Positions 25,790 through 32,248 of a stretch of 32,248 bases of DNA are shown here, one piece after another (position 1 is the stretch's first letter; every line of letters begins with the position of its first letter). The translations under genes and the position numbers were made by a program. This stretch comes from Verrucomicrobiota bacterium (GTDB taxonomy: Bacteria > Verrucomicrobiota > Verrucomicrobiia > Limisphaerales > Fontisphaeraceae): the NCBI GenBank assembly GCA_037139415.1, contig JBAXGN010000085.1, forward strand, positions 1-32,248, read 5' to 3'. The notes beneath the pieces were generated by a model. The model had not been told where the DNA came from, ran no database searches, and saw nothing but the letters and a program-made list of their open reading frames with translations.

Positions 25790-27104
25790 CAAATTGCGCC
25801 TTGAGTTCGATTGGCTCAGCCTGGACGTAGGAAGCGAGATCGACCGGGCATTCGCCGCTTCCTTGGGCGTGGCCGTGGGCGAGGAGTACCTTACGCGGAA
25901 CGATGATTTGGCGGGCAGGACGGTGCGCAACCAGATTCGGAGCTGCGCTTGGCACCTTGCGGCCTGGCTCGCAGCGAACTGGTGGCGGCTGCGGTGGGAA
26001 CCTGAAATACCGGTGTGGTGGAAGGATGCCGACTGGCGCATGGCCCATAGCATGGGTAGCGCCGGGGGCGGATTTGTGTGGCCGAACGCGGTCTTTGCCA
26101 GTGACGGTGGCTCGCTAGAAATTGCCATGCGGCCCAAGAGCAAGAGCGTTCCCTATGAGCCCATCCGCTACCTCAACCATGTCCATGCCCGTATTGATGC
26201 CGCGGAATTTGAGCAGCGTATAGATGAGTTCATGGAAGGCGTGCTGTCGCGACTCGATTCGCTGGGTGTAAGGGATAAGAGGCTGGCTCAGTTGTGGAAG
26301 GAAATTTTGGCTGAGCGGCACGATCCGGATGCTTACGAGCGCCGCAAACTCGAAGCGATGGCGGGTTATGATCCCGACGAGGCACCTGATGAATTGCTAA
26401 AGCAACTTCTGGAAGACAAGGAGCAACTCGGCAAACGTGCGCTCGAAGAGGTGGCCACCGAGGCACGGCATGCGACTGGCGACGCTTTGCAGCCGATCCG
26501 GGAGCTTGGCAGATCGCGCAAGCCTAAAACAGGCGGTTTTTGCGTTTCCTTGCCAGATCTGGATAAATCAGTGTTGGCTCAAGTTGATGGCGACCGGCCT
26601 TGGCAGAGGGGGAACAAACTCGCACGCCTCGTGAGGCACGCGTGGGGCTTTGCCAAGAAGCCGATGAAGAACAAAACATTAGCAGACCTCTTGGCCACCA
26701 AACCTGCCATATTTACAGATGGGGCCACTGTGGGAACGCAAATGCCCTTTGGTTTGCGAACGGATGGAAATGCGGCGTGCCATATCTACTTTGATCGTCC
26801 GACCACTACCACCCGGCGCTTTGCCGCCAGCCGGTTGATTGGAGACCACCTCTATTTTGCCAGTCAAGAAAGACTCCTCCCGGCCACTCGTGCCAAGACC
26901 TCGCGCCAAAAATTTCAACGGGCATTTGCCCAGGAGTTTTTGTGCCCCGTCGATGCGCTATTGGAGAAAATCCAAACGACGCAGCCAGATGAATACGACA
27001 TAACTGAGGCCGCAGATCACTTTCATGTGTCGCCTCTGATGATTCGAACAACCCTGGTTAACAAAGGGGAACTGGAGCGCGAGGCGCTTGCGTGGAGGGA
27101 CTGA
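25782..27104 (+). CDS. ImmA/IrrE-like protein lacking the HEXXH motif
   Basis: 440 residues. The C-terminal third follows the ImmA/IrrE layout: R345-R346-F347 before a helix, then FQRAFAQEFLCPVDALL (about 378-395, compare FAAELLMP in IrrE), then ITEAADHFHVSPLMIRTTLVNKG, the winged/HTH-like end. Where IrrE has HELGH, this protein has R351-L352-I-G354-D355, so both zinc His and the catalytic Glu are absent. The N-terminal two thirds are unassigned: a Trp-rich part (about 55-90) and a charged helical part (about 150-240). ImmA/IrrE proteases cleave repressors. This one may be a non-catalytic sensor or regulator, possibly a toxin-antitoxin or stress pair with the upstream gene. The domain assignment is inference from motif order. 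Confidence 0.65.
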   Translation: MSDKLRLEFDWLSLDVGSEIDRAFAASLGVAVGEEYLTRNDDLAGRTVRNQIRSCAWHLAAWLAANWWRLRWEPEIPVWWKDADWRMAHSMGSAGGGFVWPNAVFASDGGSLEIAMRPKSKSVPYEPIRYLNHVHARIDAAEFEQRIDEFMEGVLSRLDSLGVRDKRLAQLWKEILAERHDPDAYERRKLEAMAGYDPDEAPDELLKQLLEDKEQLGKRALEEVATEARHATGDALQPIRELGRSRKPKTGGFCVSLPDLDKSVLAQVDGDRPWQRGNKLARLVRHAWGFAKKPMKNKTLADLLATKPAIFTDGATVGTQMPFGLRTDGNAACHIYFDRPTTTTRRFAASRLIGDHLYFASQERLLPATRAKTSRQKFQRAFAQEFLCPVDALLEKIQTTQPDEYDITEAADHFHVSPLMIRTTLVNKGELEREALAWRD

Positions 27105-27106
27105 TC

Positions 27107-27370
27107 GGTCACTGATAACTGGTCCCCTCAGCCTTGCCCCGTCCATCCTGTCCATCCTGTCCATTAGTCCCATGCGTCCCATTCCTCCCATTTTTCGTCT
27201 TCATTTTTATGCCAGTTAATCTTTTTGCCATGTCCGGTTCCCCCGTTTGTCTTCCCGTCCCATTTTCTGGCCTTATCCTATCCATCCTGTTCATCCTGTC
27301 TCCAATTTGCCATGTCCGATTCCCCTATTTTTCTGCAAAACCAGCTTCCTCCATCATTCCAAAATCTTTT
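27107..27370. repeat. Composite intergenic repeat module, copy B
   Basis: It begins 2 nt after the stop of the preceding gene with GGTCACTGATAACTGGTC, then CAGCCTTGCCCC, GTCCATCCTGTCC units, CCCATTTTTCGTCTTC, two CCATGTCCG-type segments and TTTCTGCAAAACCAG. Same components as 25068-25250 and 31684-32000. The gap 27105-27429 contains no gene. Confidence 0.8.
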
Positions 27371-27429
27371 CCCATTATCCCGCTCGACAAATGCTTGTGA
27401 AATGGTAAATCTCAATCCATAATTATCCA

Positions 27430-27726
27430 GTGCAAACAGTTGTGGAACAAAACTATCGCATATCAGGGCATGAATCTTTTCCGTGCCGTTATGCGTGGCT
27501 GCCTAAAGCAGTGCAGGGCGTGAGCTATGACAATCTCGTATTGCTCCGCAATGTGGTGTGCCGCTGTAACGTCAATATAAGCAAGGTTTACCATTTTGAA
27601 TGGCACAACTATTCCATACTGGTGATCGAAGCAATCCGGCTGAACAACTTTACTCTATCGGGCGACTCGATTGACGTCGCTCTATTCAGAACACAGCAAG
27701 AACGTGATAACGCTTTGGCTGCTTGA
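27430..27726 (+). pseudogene. Short DUF4007-like remnant upstream of PAPS reductase-like gene
   Basis: 98 residues from GTG 27430. ISGHESFPCRYAWLPKAV (about 11-28) resembles the N-terminal motif of DUF4007 proteins (SGHE-x-F-x-R-x-x-WL-K), which are normally about 300 residues and are often encoded beside PAPS-reductase-like genes. After about residue 40 the match is lost and the sequence stops soon after, so most of the domain is missing. The TGA overlaps the TTG start of the next gene by 4 nt (TTGA), so the reading frame may still serve translational coupling. It could instead be a real small gene of another family. Confidence 0.5.
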
Positions 27727-28529
27727 AAACACCGCGTCATATTCTGTGCATGTCGGGCGGCAAAGACAGTACCGCACTGGCCCTTTACATGCGCGACCGC
27801 GTGCCGCAGATGGAATACGTTTTTTGTGACACGGATAAGGAACTGACCGAGACCTATGATTATCTGAATCGGGTCGAGGCTTTTCTTGGCAAGAAAATTA
27901 TACGTTTGAATGCTAAGGCTGGTTTTGATCACTGGCTTGAGGTGTTTGGTGGGTACCTGCCATCACCCAACATGCGCTGGTGTACCAAACTCCTTAAACT
28001 CAAACCGTTTGAGGATTATGTTGGCGAGGAAACGGTCATCAGCTACGTCGGCATCCGATCTGATGAAGACCGATTAGGCTACATCAGTACCAAACCGAAC
28101 ATCAAAGCGGTGTTTCCGTTTAAGGATGACGGCATTGATTACGCGGGAGTAATGAAAATTTTGCAGGATAGCGGTATTGGCATGCCGCCGTACTTGAAAT
28201 GGGGTCGGACGCATTCCGGTTGTTTCTTCTGTTTCTTCCAGCGCCCCATCGAATGGGTTCGTCTGCTTGAAAATCATCCCGAGCAGTTTGAAGCGGCGAT
28301 GAAATATGAAAAAGTCAGTGATGATCCAGGCAAGACGTTTACCTGGAACGAGGGCATGCCATTAAGCGAACTGCGAAAGCCAGAAAACATCACTGCCATT
28401 AAACGTCGTTTTGGTGAGTTTGAGGAACGGCGAAAAGCCAACCGAGGTAACAAAAAGCTCGTCGAGGTATTGGCTGGTATGGAGCAGGATGATGATGGAC
28501 CAAAAGCTTGCCTGATTTGCCAACTGTAG
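27723..28529 (+). CDS. PAPS reductase / DndC-like PP-loop protein with cysteine motifs
   Basis: 268 residues from TTG 27723. S11-G-G-K-D-S16 is the PP-loop that binds and activates with ATP in the PAPS reductase/adenine nucleotide alpha hydrolase superfamily. R85-W-C87-T-x-x-L-K follows as in PAPS reductase-like proteins. C87, the pair C167-x2-C170 (HSGCFFC) and the C-terminal C263-x2-C266 could hold an iron-sulfur cluster, as reported for DndC, the sulfur-transfer ATPase of DNA phosphorothioation. It is unlikely to be an assimilatory CysH, because no sulfate-assimilation genes are near and the neighbours are HNH nucleases. The start overlaps the preceding short frame. Role in nucleic-acid sulfur modification or defence is inference. 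Confidence 0.8.
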   Translation: MKTPRHILCMSGGKDSTALALYMRDRVPQMEYVFCDTDKELTETYDYLNRVEAFLGKKIIRLNAKAGFDHWLEVFGGYLPSPNMRWCTKLLKLKPFEDYVGEETVISYVGIRSDEDRLGYISTKPNIKAVFPFKDDGIDYAGVMKILQDSGIGMPPYLKWGRTHSGCFFCFFQRPIEWVRLLENHPEQFEAAMKYEKVSDDPGKTFTWNEGMPLSELRKPENITAIKRRFGEFEERRKANRGNKKLVEVLAGMEQDDDGPKACLICQL

Positions 28530-28565
28530 CCGTGCTGTTAACAAGTTGAAGATTACAATAGTATC

Positions 28566-29507
28566 ATGAAATCCTCAAATGATATGGATTTTTTAGCCCT
28601 GAAATGGCTGGGAAAATTATCGCAATTAAGGACGGCAATCGGGGGCGAGCTTTGTAAAGGAAAGGCGCCACATAAGCCATTATTACTGCTCTCTTTGTTC
28701 GATATGGCTGAGGCAGGTATGGTGACCAGCCGCATGCTGACGCGCACACCAGAACTTGTTTTAAGATTCAAAACTTATGGCGCGCTGGTGACAGAACGCT
28801 GGCCGACCAAGCTCGATATGCGCATGCCGTTCTATTATCTCAAAACCCAGCAATTCTGGCAGCCGTTTACTTCACAACAGACGCCGGCAGCATCACCGGA
28901 AACATGCACACTGTGCGAAATGGACCAGGAATTCTTTACACTTCTCTCTGACCCGGTTTTTCGGGAAAAGGCGCGGTTGCTTTTGCTGTTCACTTACTTT
29001 GAACGCAAAGAAAGGCTGGCACTGCTTGAAAGCATGGGGCTGGCAACAAGGAATCTGGATACAATTGAATGGCAGATGGAAACCATTACCAAGGAGGCGG
29101 CGCAAGCAGCCAAACGCAAGGGCAGGAGTGCACGCTTTAAAGTGCAGGTTGTATCCACATATCAATTTACCTGTGCGCTAACTGGATTTCGCTGTTTGAC
29201 GGGGGAAGGAGCAGTGGTTGTTGATGCCGCACATATCGAACAATGGGCACGCTCACAAAATGATGAACTCACCAATGGACTCGCGTTGTGCAAGAACGCC
29301 CATTGGATGTTTGATGAGGGCCTCTGGTCTGTTGGCGGCGATGGCAGAATTATTGTCGCCAGGGAACGTTTTTCTGAATCCGGACCGCAAGACTTAAAAT
29401 TGGCGACCTATCACGGGCGAAGGTTGTGTTTTGCTGAGGGAGTGAAGTTACGGCCCAACATGGAAGCGCTAGAGCAGCATCGACATCATCACGGTTTTGC
29501 TTTATAA
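28566..29507 (+). CDS. HNH endonuclease with N-terminal sulfur-binding-domain-like region
   Basis: 313 residues. The C-terminal nuclease has C203-x-LTG, then D220-A-A-H223, N237 in LTNGLALC, and H246 in HWMFDEGL, an HNH_2-type core. The N-terminal part (about 14-105) has GKAPHKPLLLLSLFD (32-46) and ends in MPFYYLKTQQFWQP, resembling the sulfur-binding domain of phosphorothioate-dependent type IV restriction enzymes such as ScoMcrA. If correct, it would cut DNA carrying phosphorothioate or similar modification. A helical linker (about 120-190) joins the two. The sequence reads AT-rich: the 60 bases from 28561 contain 20 G/C by hand count. Start ATG 28566; ATG 28584 is also possible. Confidence 0.78.
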   Translation: MKSSNDMDFLALKWLGKLSQLRTAIGGELCKGKAPHKPLLLLSLFDMAEAGMVTSRMLTRTPELVLRFKTYGALVTERWPTKLDMRMPFYYLKTQQFWQPFTSQQTPAASPETCTLCEMDQEFFTLLSDPVFREKARLLLLFTYFERKERLALLESMGLATRNLDTIEWQMETITKEAAQAAKRKGRSARFKVQVVSTYQFTCALTGFRCLTGEGAVVVDAAHIEQWARSQNDELTNGLALCKNAHWMFDEGLWSVGGDGRIIVARERFSESGPQDLKLATYHGRRLCFAEGVKLRPNMEALEQHRHHHGFAL

Positions 29508-29516
29508 ACGCGCCAT

Positions 29517-31181
29517 ATGGATCTGGACAGTCTCCATTATCCAGAAAAGACACACTATCTGGGACAGGTGTTTTCGGACACCACCAACTCTTATAAGTTG
29601 GTGTGGTTTCTGGCTACTCTGTCCTTGCTTGAGCGGCGGCGGACAGATGAACTGACGATGGCTGATATACTTTCCGAAATGGCAATTGTCGCTTGGCATC
29701 CGGTGTGCCTTTTCCGTCTCTCGCTAGGAAGGCAGGATAAGTTGCAAGAGGTCATTTTGGACTTGCAGCGCGAACACAACTTGGACGCAACCGATGAGGC
29801 CTCAGCTATTCGATTTGTGCTTGGCGAACCCTCAACCTGCAAAGCAAAACTGGCCCAATTTAAACGTTATGTTCCGACGCGATTTTTAACCCCATGGTTT
29901 GCTGAGGAGCTGCGTCCAATACCAGATGCTCGGCGCGGGCGTCAGATAAACCACCTTGCAAAGAACAGTCAGAAATCCCTTATCTCCAGCCCGTATTGGA
30001 TTGACGGAGAGAGCATCCGATTCAACCAATCGTGGCTGCATTTTCTGACCGAAAATATGGGGGTTGTGCGTGCTTTTGCGGAACATCATTTTGCGCGCTA
30101 CTTGCAAACGCGTAATCCCAATGTGCCAGGCGTGATCAATAAACTTCATGCGCCAATTAATCGGCAGCTTACCGACGCACGTAAATTCTGGTGTTCAATC
30201 CGTGCGCAATTCAATCAAAGAGGCCAAAGCCGGGGTTTTAGAGACATTTATTCAGACCAGCCATTGGGAGACAGATTTACCATTGATCATTTTCTGCCCT
30301 GGAGTTTTGTGGTTCATGATTTGCTGTGGAATCTGACCCCCGTGGAGCAATCCACCAATTCCGCAAAAAGTGACAGGGTTCCTGATCTTGATACGTATCT
30401 TCCGCGACTGGCCAACCTCCACTATGAAGCCATAAAAACCGGCAAGAAAAATCCAAAGATACTCGAAGATTACACGGATTGTTTTCGGATCAGTCTCGAA
30501 CAATTGGCCACATTGAGTTCAAGCCAGATGGAGGCAAAGTTTTGTGAAGTCATCACCCCACAGGCGCAGATTGCCATGAATCAGGGATTTCAATCCGGTT
30601 GGAAGCTGGCTTCCAGAATGATTCCGTTGGTGATTTCCAGTGATACCAATCCAAACGCTGGCAATCCCGAGATTGAAATTTTACCGATGTTTGAAGGCCG
30701 TCATTTAAAGTCTGATTGCTTGCCATTCTACTCGCTCAAAGTCGCCGCAAGTGGATTTTTGGCTGGAGATGCGCCCAACCCGGAAGGCTATGTGGACGTT
30801 GCAAAATATGGTTTTACAAAGCGAATAAGTCCAGGGATGTTTGTTACGCAGGTCGTGGGTAAATCCATGGAACCAACCATTAAAGACGGGGCGTATTGCG
30901 TTTTTTGCAAAGAAGTTGGCGGAACAAACCAACGCCGGATTCTTTTGGTCGCAAAGCATGATTACACGGATCCAGAAACAGGGGACAACTATACGGTAAA
31001 GCGGTATCAAAGTCGTAAAATTGCCAATGAGGATGGTTGGCAACATGACAGCATTGAACTTGTGCCAGACAATCCAGACAGAAAAAAATTTCCCATCCTC
31101 CGATTTACACAAACCGACGAAGAAAATCTGCGTCCTATCGCAGAATTTGTCGCCGTGCTTAAACCAGCACCTAATAGTTGA
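29517..31181 (+). CDS. HNH-type nuclease fused to LexA/S24-like protease domain
   Basis: 554 residues. N-terminal about 1-200 is unassigned and helical. The middle holds a HNH-like core: R253-F-T-I-D257-H258-F-L-P-W, then W271-N272-L, then N281-x-x-K284-S-D-R-x-P, as in HNH_4-type nucleases. The C-terminal about 395-550 resembles S24/LexA peptidases: LPFYSLKVAASGF, then G448-K-S450-M-E-P with Ser450 as probable nucleophile, and Y-T-V-K495-R as probable catalytic Lys. No LexA-like DNA-binding domain is present. The S24 part may cut its own chain after a damage or phage signal, possibly releasing the nuclease; this is inference. It starts 9 nt after the previous stop and is followed 11 nt later by the HIT gene. 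Confidence 0.7.
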   Translation: MDLDSLHYPEKTHYLGQVFSDTTNSYKLVWFLATLSLLERRRTDELTMADILSEMAIVAWHPVCLFRLSLGRQDKLQEVILDLQREHNLDATDEASAIRFVLGEPSTCKAKLAQFKRYVPTRFLTPWFAEELRPIPDARRGRQINHLAKNSQKSLISSPYWIDGESIRFNQSWLHFLTENMGVVRAFAEHHFARYLQTRNPNVPGVINKLHAPINRQLTDARKFWCSIRAQFNQRGQSRGFRDIYSDQPLGDRFTIDHFLPWSFVVHDLLWNLTPVEQSTNSAKSDRVPDLDTYLPRLANLHYEAIKTGKKNPKILEDYTDCFRISLEQLATLSSSQMEAKFCEVITPQAQIAMNQGFQSGWKLASRMIPLVISSDTNPNAGNPEIEILPMFEGRHLKSDCLPFYSLKVAASGFLAGDAPNPEGYVDVAKYGFTKRISPGMFVTQVVGKSMEPTIKDGAYCVFCKEVGGTNQRRILLVAKHDYTDPETGDNYTVKRYQSRKIANEDGWQHDSIELVPDNPDRKKFPILRFTQTDEENLRPIAEFVAVLKPAPNS

Positions 31182-31192
31182 TGGATTAATTT

Positions 31193-31570
31193 ATGCAGGC
31201 AGCCTGTCCATTTTGCCAGCCGGGGAACAGTGATATTGCTCTGCAAAATCAATTCTGCTACGCCCGATATGATCGCTATCCAGTCGGCAAGGGGCATTTG
31301 TTAATCATTCCCTTCCGGCATGTGGCCAACTTTTTTGAACTAACGGATGCCGAACGCACAGCCGCATTTGAATTAGTGTGGCAGGCCCGTACAAAATTGG
31401 TTTCAGAACTCCATCCGGATGGTTTCAACGTTGGTGTGAATGTAGGTGCGACTGCCGGACAAACGGTCATGCATGTACACATTCATCTTATCCCGCGCTA
31501 TCAGGGCGACATGGAACGCCCCGAAGGCGGGGTTCGGGGCGTAATCCCTGAGAAACGAATTTACCGATAA
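31193..31570 (+). CDS. HIT family hydrolase
   Basis: 125 residues. C5-P-F-C8 opens the protein and H94-V-H96-I-H98 is the histidine triad, with H96 the expected nucleophile. GFNVGVNVGATAGQTV precedes it as in Fhit/HINT-type proteins. HIT proteins hydrolyse nucleotide phosphoramidates or dinucleoside polyphosphates. It is the last gene of the 27430-31570 cassette and closely follows the HNH-S24 gene, so it may process a nucleotide by-product or signal of that system; this is inference. It could also be an ordinary housekeeping HIT protein. Confidence 0.9.
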   Translation: MQAACPFCQPGNSDIALQNQFCYARYDRYPVGKGHLLIIPFRHVANFFELTDAERTAAFELVWQARTKLVSELHPDGFNVGVNVGATAGQTVMHVHIHLIPRYQGDMERPEGGVRGVIPEKRIYR

Positions 31571-31597
31571 TCGCTGCCGTGCTGGCGCCGCGCCGGG

Positions 31598-31683
31598 TCA
31601 GTTAATTTGACGGGCCACTTTCTTTTTGAACTCGGCGGGCGCGAGCTTGCCAGTGGCCAGTTTTGCCAGGGCGCAGCCCTCTT
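31598..31683 (-). pseudogene. Possible 3' remnant of a minus-strand gene
   Basis: Read on the minus strand, this stretch gives a protein-like tail, ALAKLATGKLAPAEFKKK followed by VARQIN and a TGA stop at 31598-31600. It runs straight into the composite repeat module at 31684, as if the repeat had cut the gene. The peptide is too short to name. Confidence 0.3.
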
Positions 31684-32000
31684 CACTGATAACTGATAAC
31701 TGGTCACTGACAACTGGTCCTCTCAGCCTTGCCCCGTCCATCCTGTCCATCCTGTCCATTAGTCCCATTCCTCCCATTTTTTCGTCTTCATTTTTCTACC
31801 AGCCAATTTTTTTGCCATGTCCGGCCCCCATTTTTCTGCAAAATCAGCTCCTTCTGCCTTTGTTTCGTTGCTTAATCATTCCGCATTCCGCAATCCGCAT
31901 TCCGAAATCGAGTGTTCCGCAATCCGCATTTGTTTATCTGCCATGTCCGGCCCCCATTTTTCTGCCGGCCAATCTTTCTGCAAAATCAGTTCTCCCTCCG
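31684..32000. repeat. Composite intergenic repeat module, copy C
   Basis: Starts with CACTGATAACTGATAACTGG and GGTCACTGACAACTGG, then CAGCCTTGCCCC, GTCCATCCTGTCC units, CCCATTCCTCCCATTTTT, CCATGTCCGGCCCCCATT, TTTCTGCAAAATCAG, heptads (31878-31930), and a second CCATGTCCGG unit. Same parts as 25068-25250 and 27107-27370. The interval 31571-32145 has no intact gene. Confidence 0.8.
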
Positions 32001-32145
32001 AATTTATTCCCTCCCGGAGGCAACCACCTTTCCTGATTTCATGTCACGCTCTCGCCCGTGGGTCATCACGGACCGCGCGTTTGCGGTCTGCCAGACACCG
32101 TGTGTCGCGACCCGCATGACTGAAAAACTATAACGCTAGAATACT

Positions 32146-32248
32146 ATGAAAGATCAGGATACCCGCGACCGTTTTGTCCAACTCCGCGCCCAAGGCTGGA
32201 GCTTCAACCGCATTGCCACCGAACTCGACGTCTGCAAAAACACCTTGC
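32146..32248 (+). CDS. Helix-turn-helix protein, N-terminal fragment (runs off window)
   Basis: ATG 32146 opens 34 codons that continue past the end of the window. RDRFVQLRAQGWSFNRIATE followed by LDVCKNTL has the spacing of a Hin/homeodomain-like helix-turn-helix as found at the N-terminus of transposases, terminase small subunits and small verrucomicrobial hypothetical proteins. AT-rich TATAAC and TAGAAT lie just upstream (about 32129-32140). The product cannot be named from this much. Confidence 0.55.
   Translation, partial: MKDQDTRDRFVQLRAQGWSFNRIATELDVCKNTL

Noticed and set aside
27723-28529. Assimilatory PAPS reductase (CysH) for sulfate reduction
   Set aside because: No sulfate-assimilation neighbours, different cysteine arrangement at the C-terminus, and a nuclease-rich context.
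1-32248. tRNA and rRNA genes
   Set aside because: No cloverleaf-like or rRNA-like stretch was recognised by eye; a covariance-model scan would be needed to exclude small RNAs.

Overview
The window looks like a chromosomal segment of a free-living Verrucomicrobiota bacterium, most likely of the Pedosphaera/Limisphaerales type. This rests on gene style, not on a marker gene. The signs are two tandem prepilin-like H-X9-DG proteins, very large secreted proteins built from Ig-like and Calx-beta-like modules and ending in a FYRL-type tail, a LamG/glycoside hydrolase, and intergenic DNA full of short degenerate repeats (ATTCCGC/AATCCGC heptads, ATCCTGTCC-type repeats, and inverted pairs ending in GGAGCGCGG/CCGCGCTCC). 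No rRNA, tRNA or CRISPR array was seen.

Layout. 1-640 is the end of a 171-bp tandem repeat array. 719-7895 (+) holds two exported zinc metalloproteases: a peptidase-MA-like protein with TPR repeats, and a 1870-residue M36 fungalysin-like mosaic protein. 8321-9948 (+) holds two paralogous prepilin-like proteins, the first followed by a textbook terminator and the second likewise. 10233-13223 (-) carries an NAD-dependent sugar epimerase and a stand-alone C-terminal half of carbamoyl-phosphate synthase large subunit. 13368-15449 (+) is a secreted LamG plus clan GH-A hydrolase. 15484-18685 (-) is a four-gene run: CPBP membrane protease, ComF, AccD and an L,D-transpeptidase. 19328-20359 (+) is an exported protein made of five PepSY-like repeats, convergent with a Yip1-family membrane protein (20364-21137, -). 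21389-24992 (-) is a surface-polysaccharide operon of two GT4 glycosyltransferases and an acyltransferase 3.

From about 25 kb the window becomes accessory DNA. Three copies of one composite non-coding repeat module (about 25068-25250, 27107-27370 and 31684-32000) bracket two cassettes. The first (25361-27104) is a translationally overlapping pair: a small conserved hypothetical protein and a large ImmA/IrrE-like protein whose HEXXH motif is lost. The second (27430-31570) reads more AT-rich and holds a short DUF4007-like remnant, a PAPS-reductase/DndC-like PP-loop protein, an HNH endonuclease whose N-terminus resembles the sulfur-binding domain of phosphorothioate-dependent restriction enzymes, an HNH protein fused to a LexA/S24-type protease domain, and a HIT hydrolase. 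This second cassette is the best candidate for a little-described system: a compact, possibly phosphorothioation-linked, DNA defence module. The window ends in the start of a helix-turn-helix protein.

All calls are from reading the sequence by eye. No alignment or database search was run, so family names rest on recognised motifs and domain positions are approximate.
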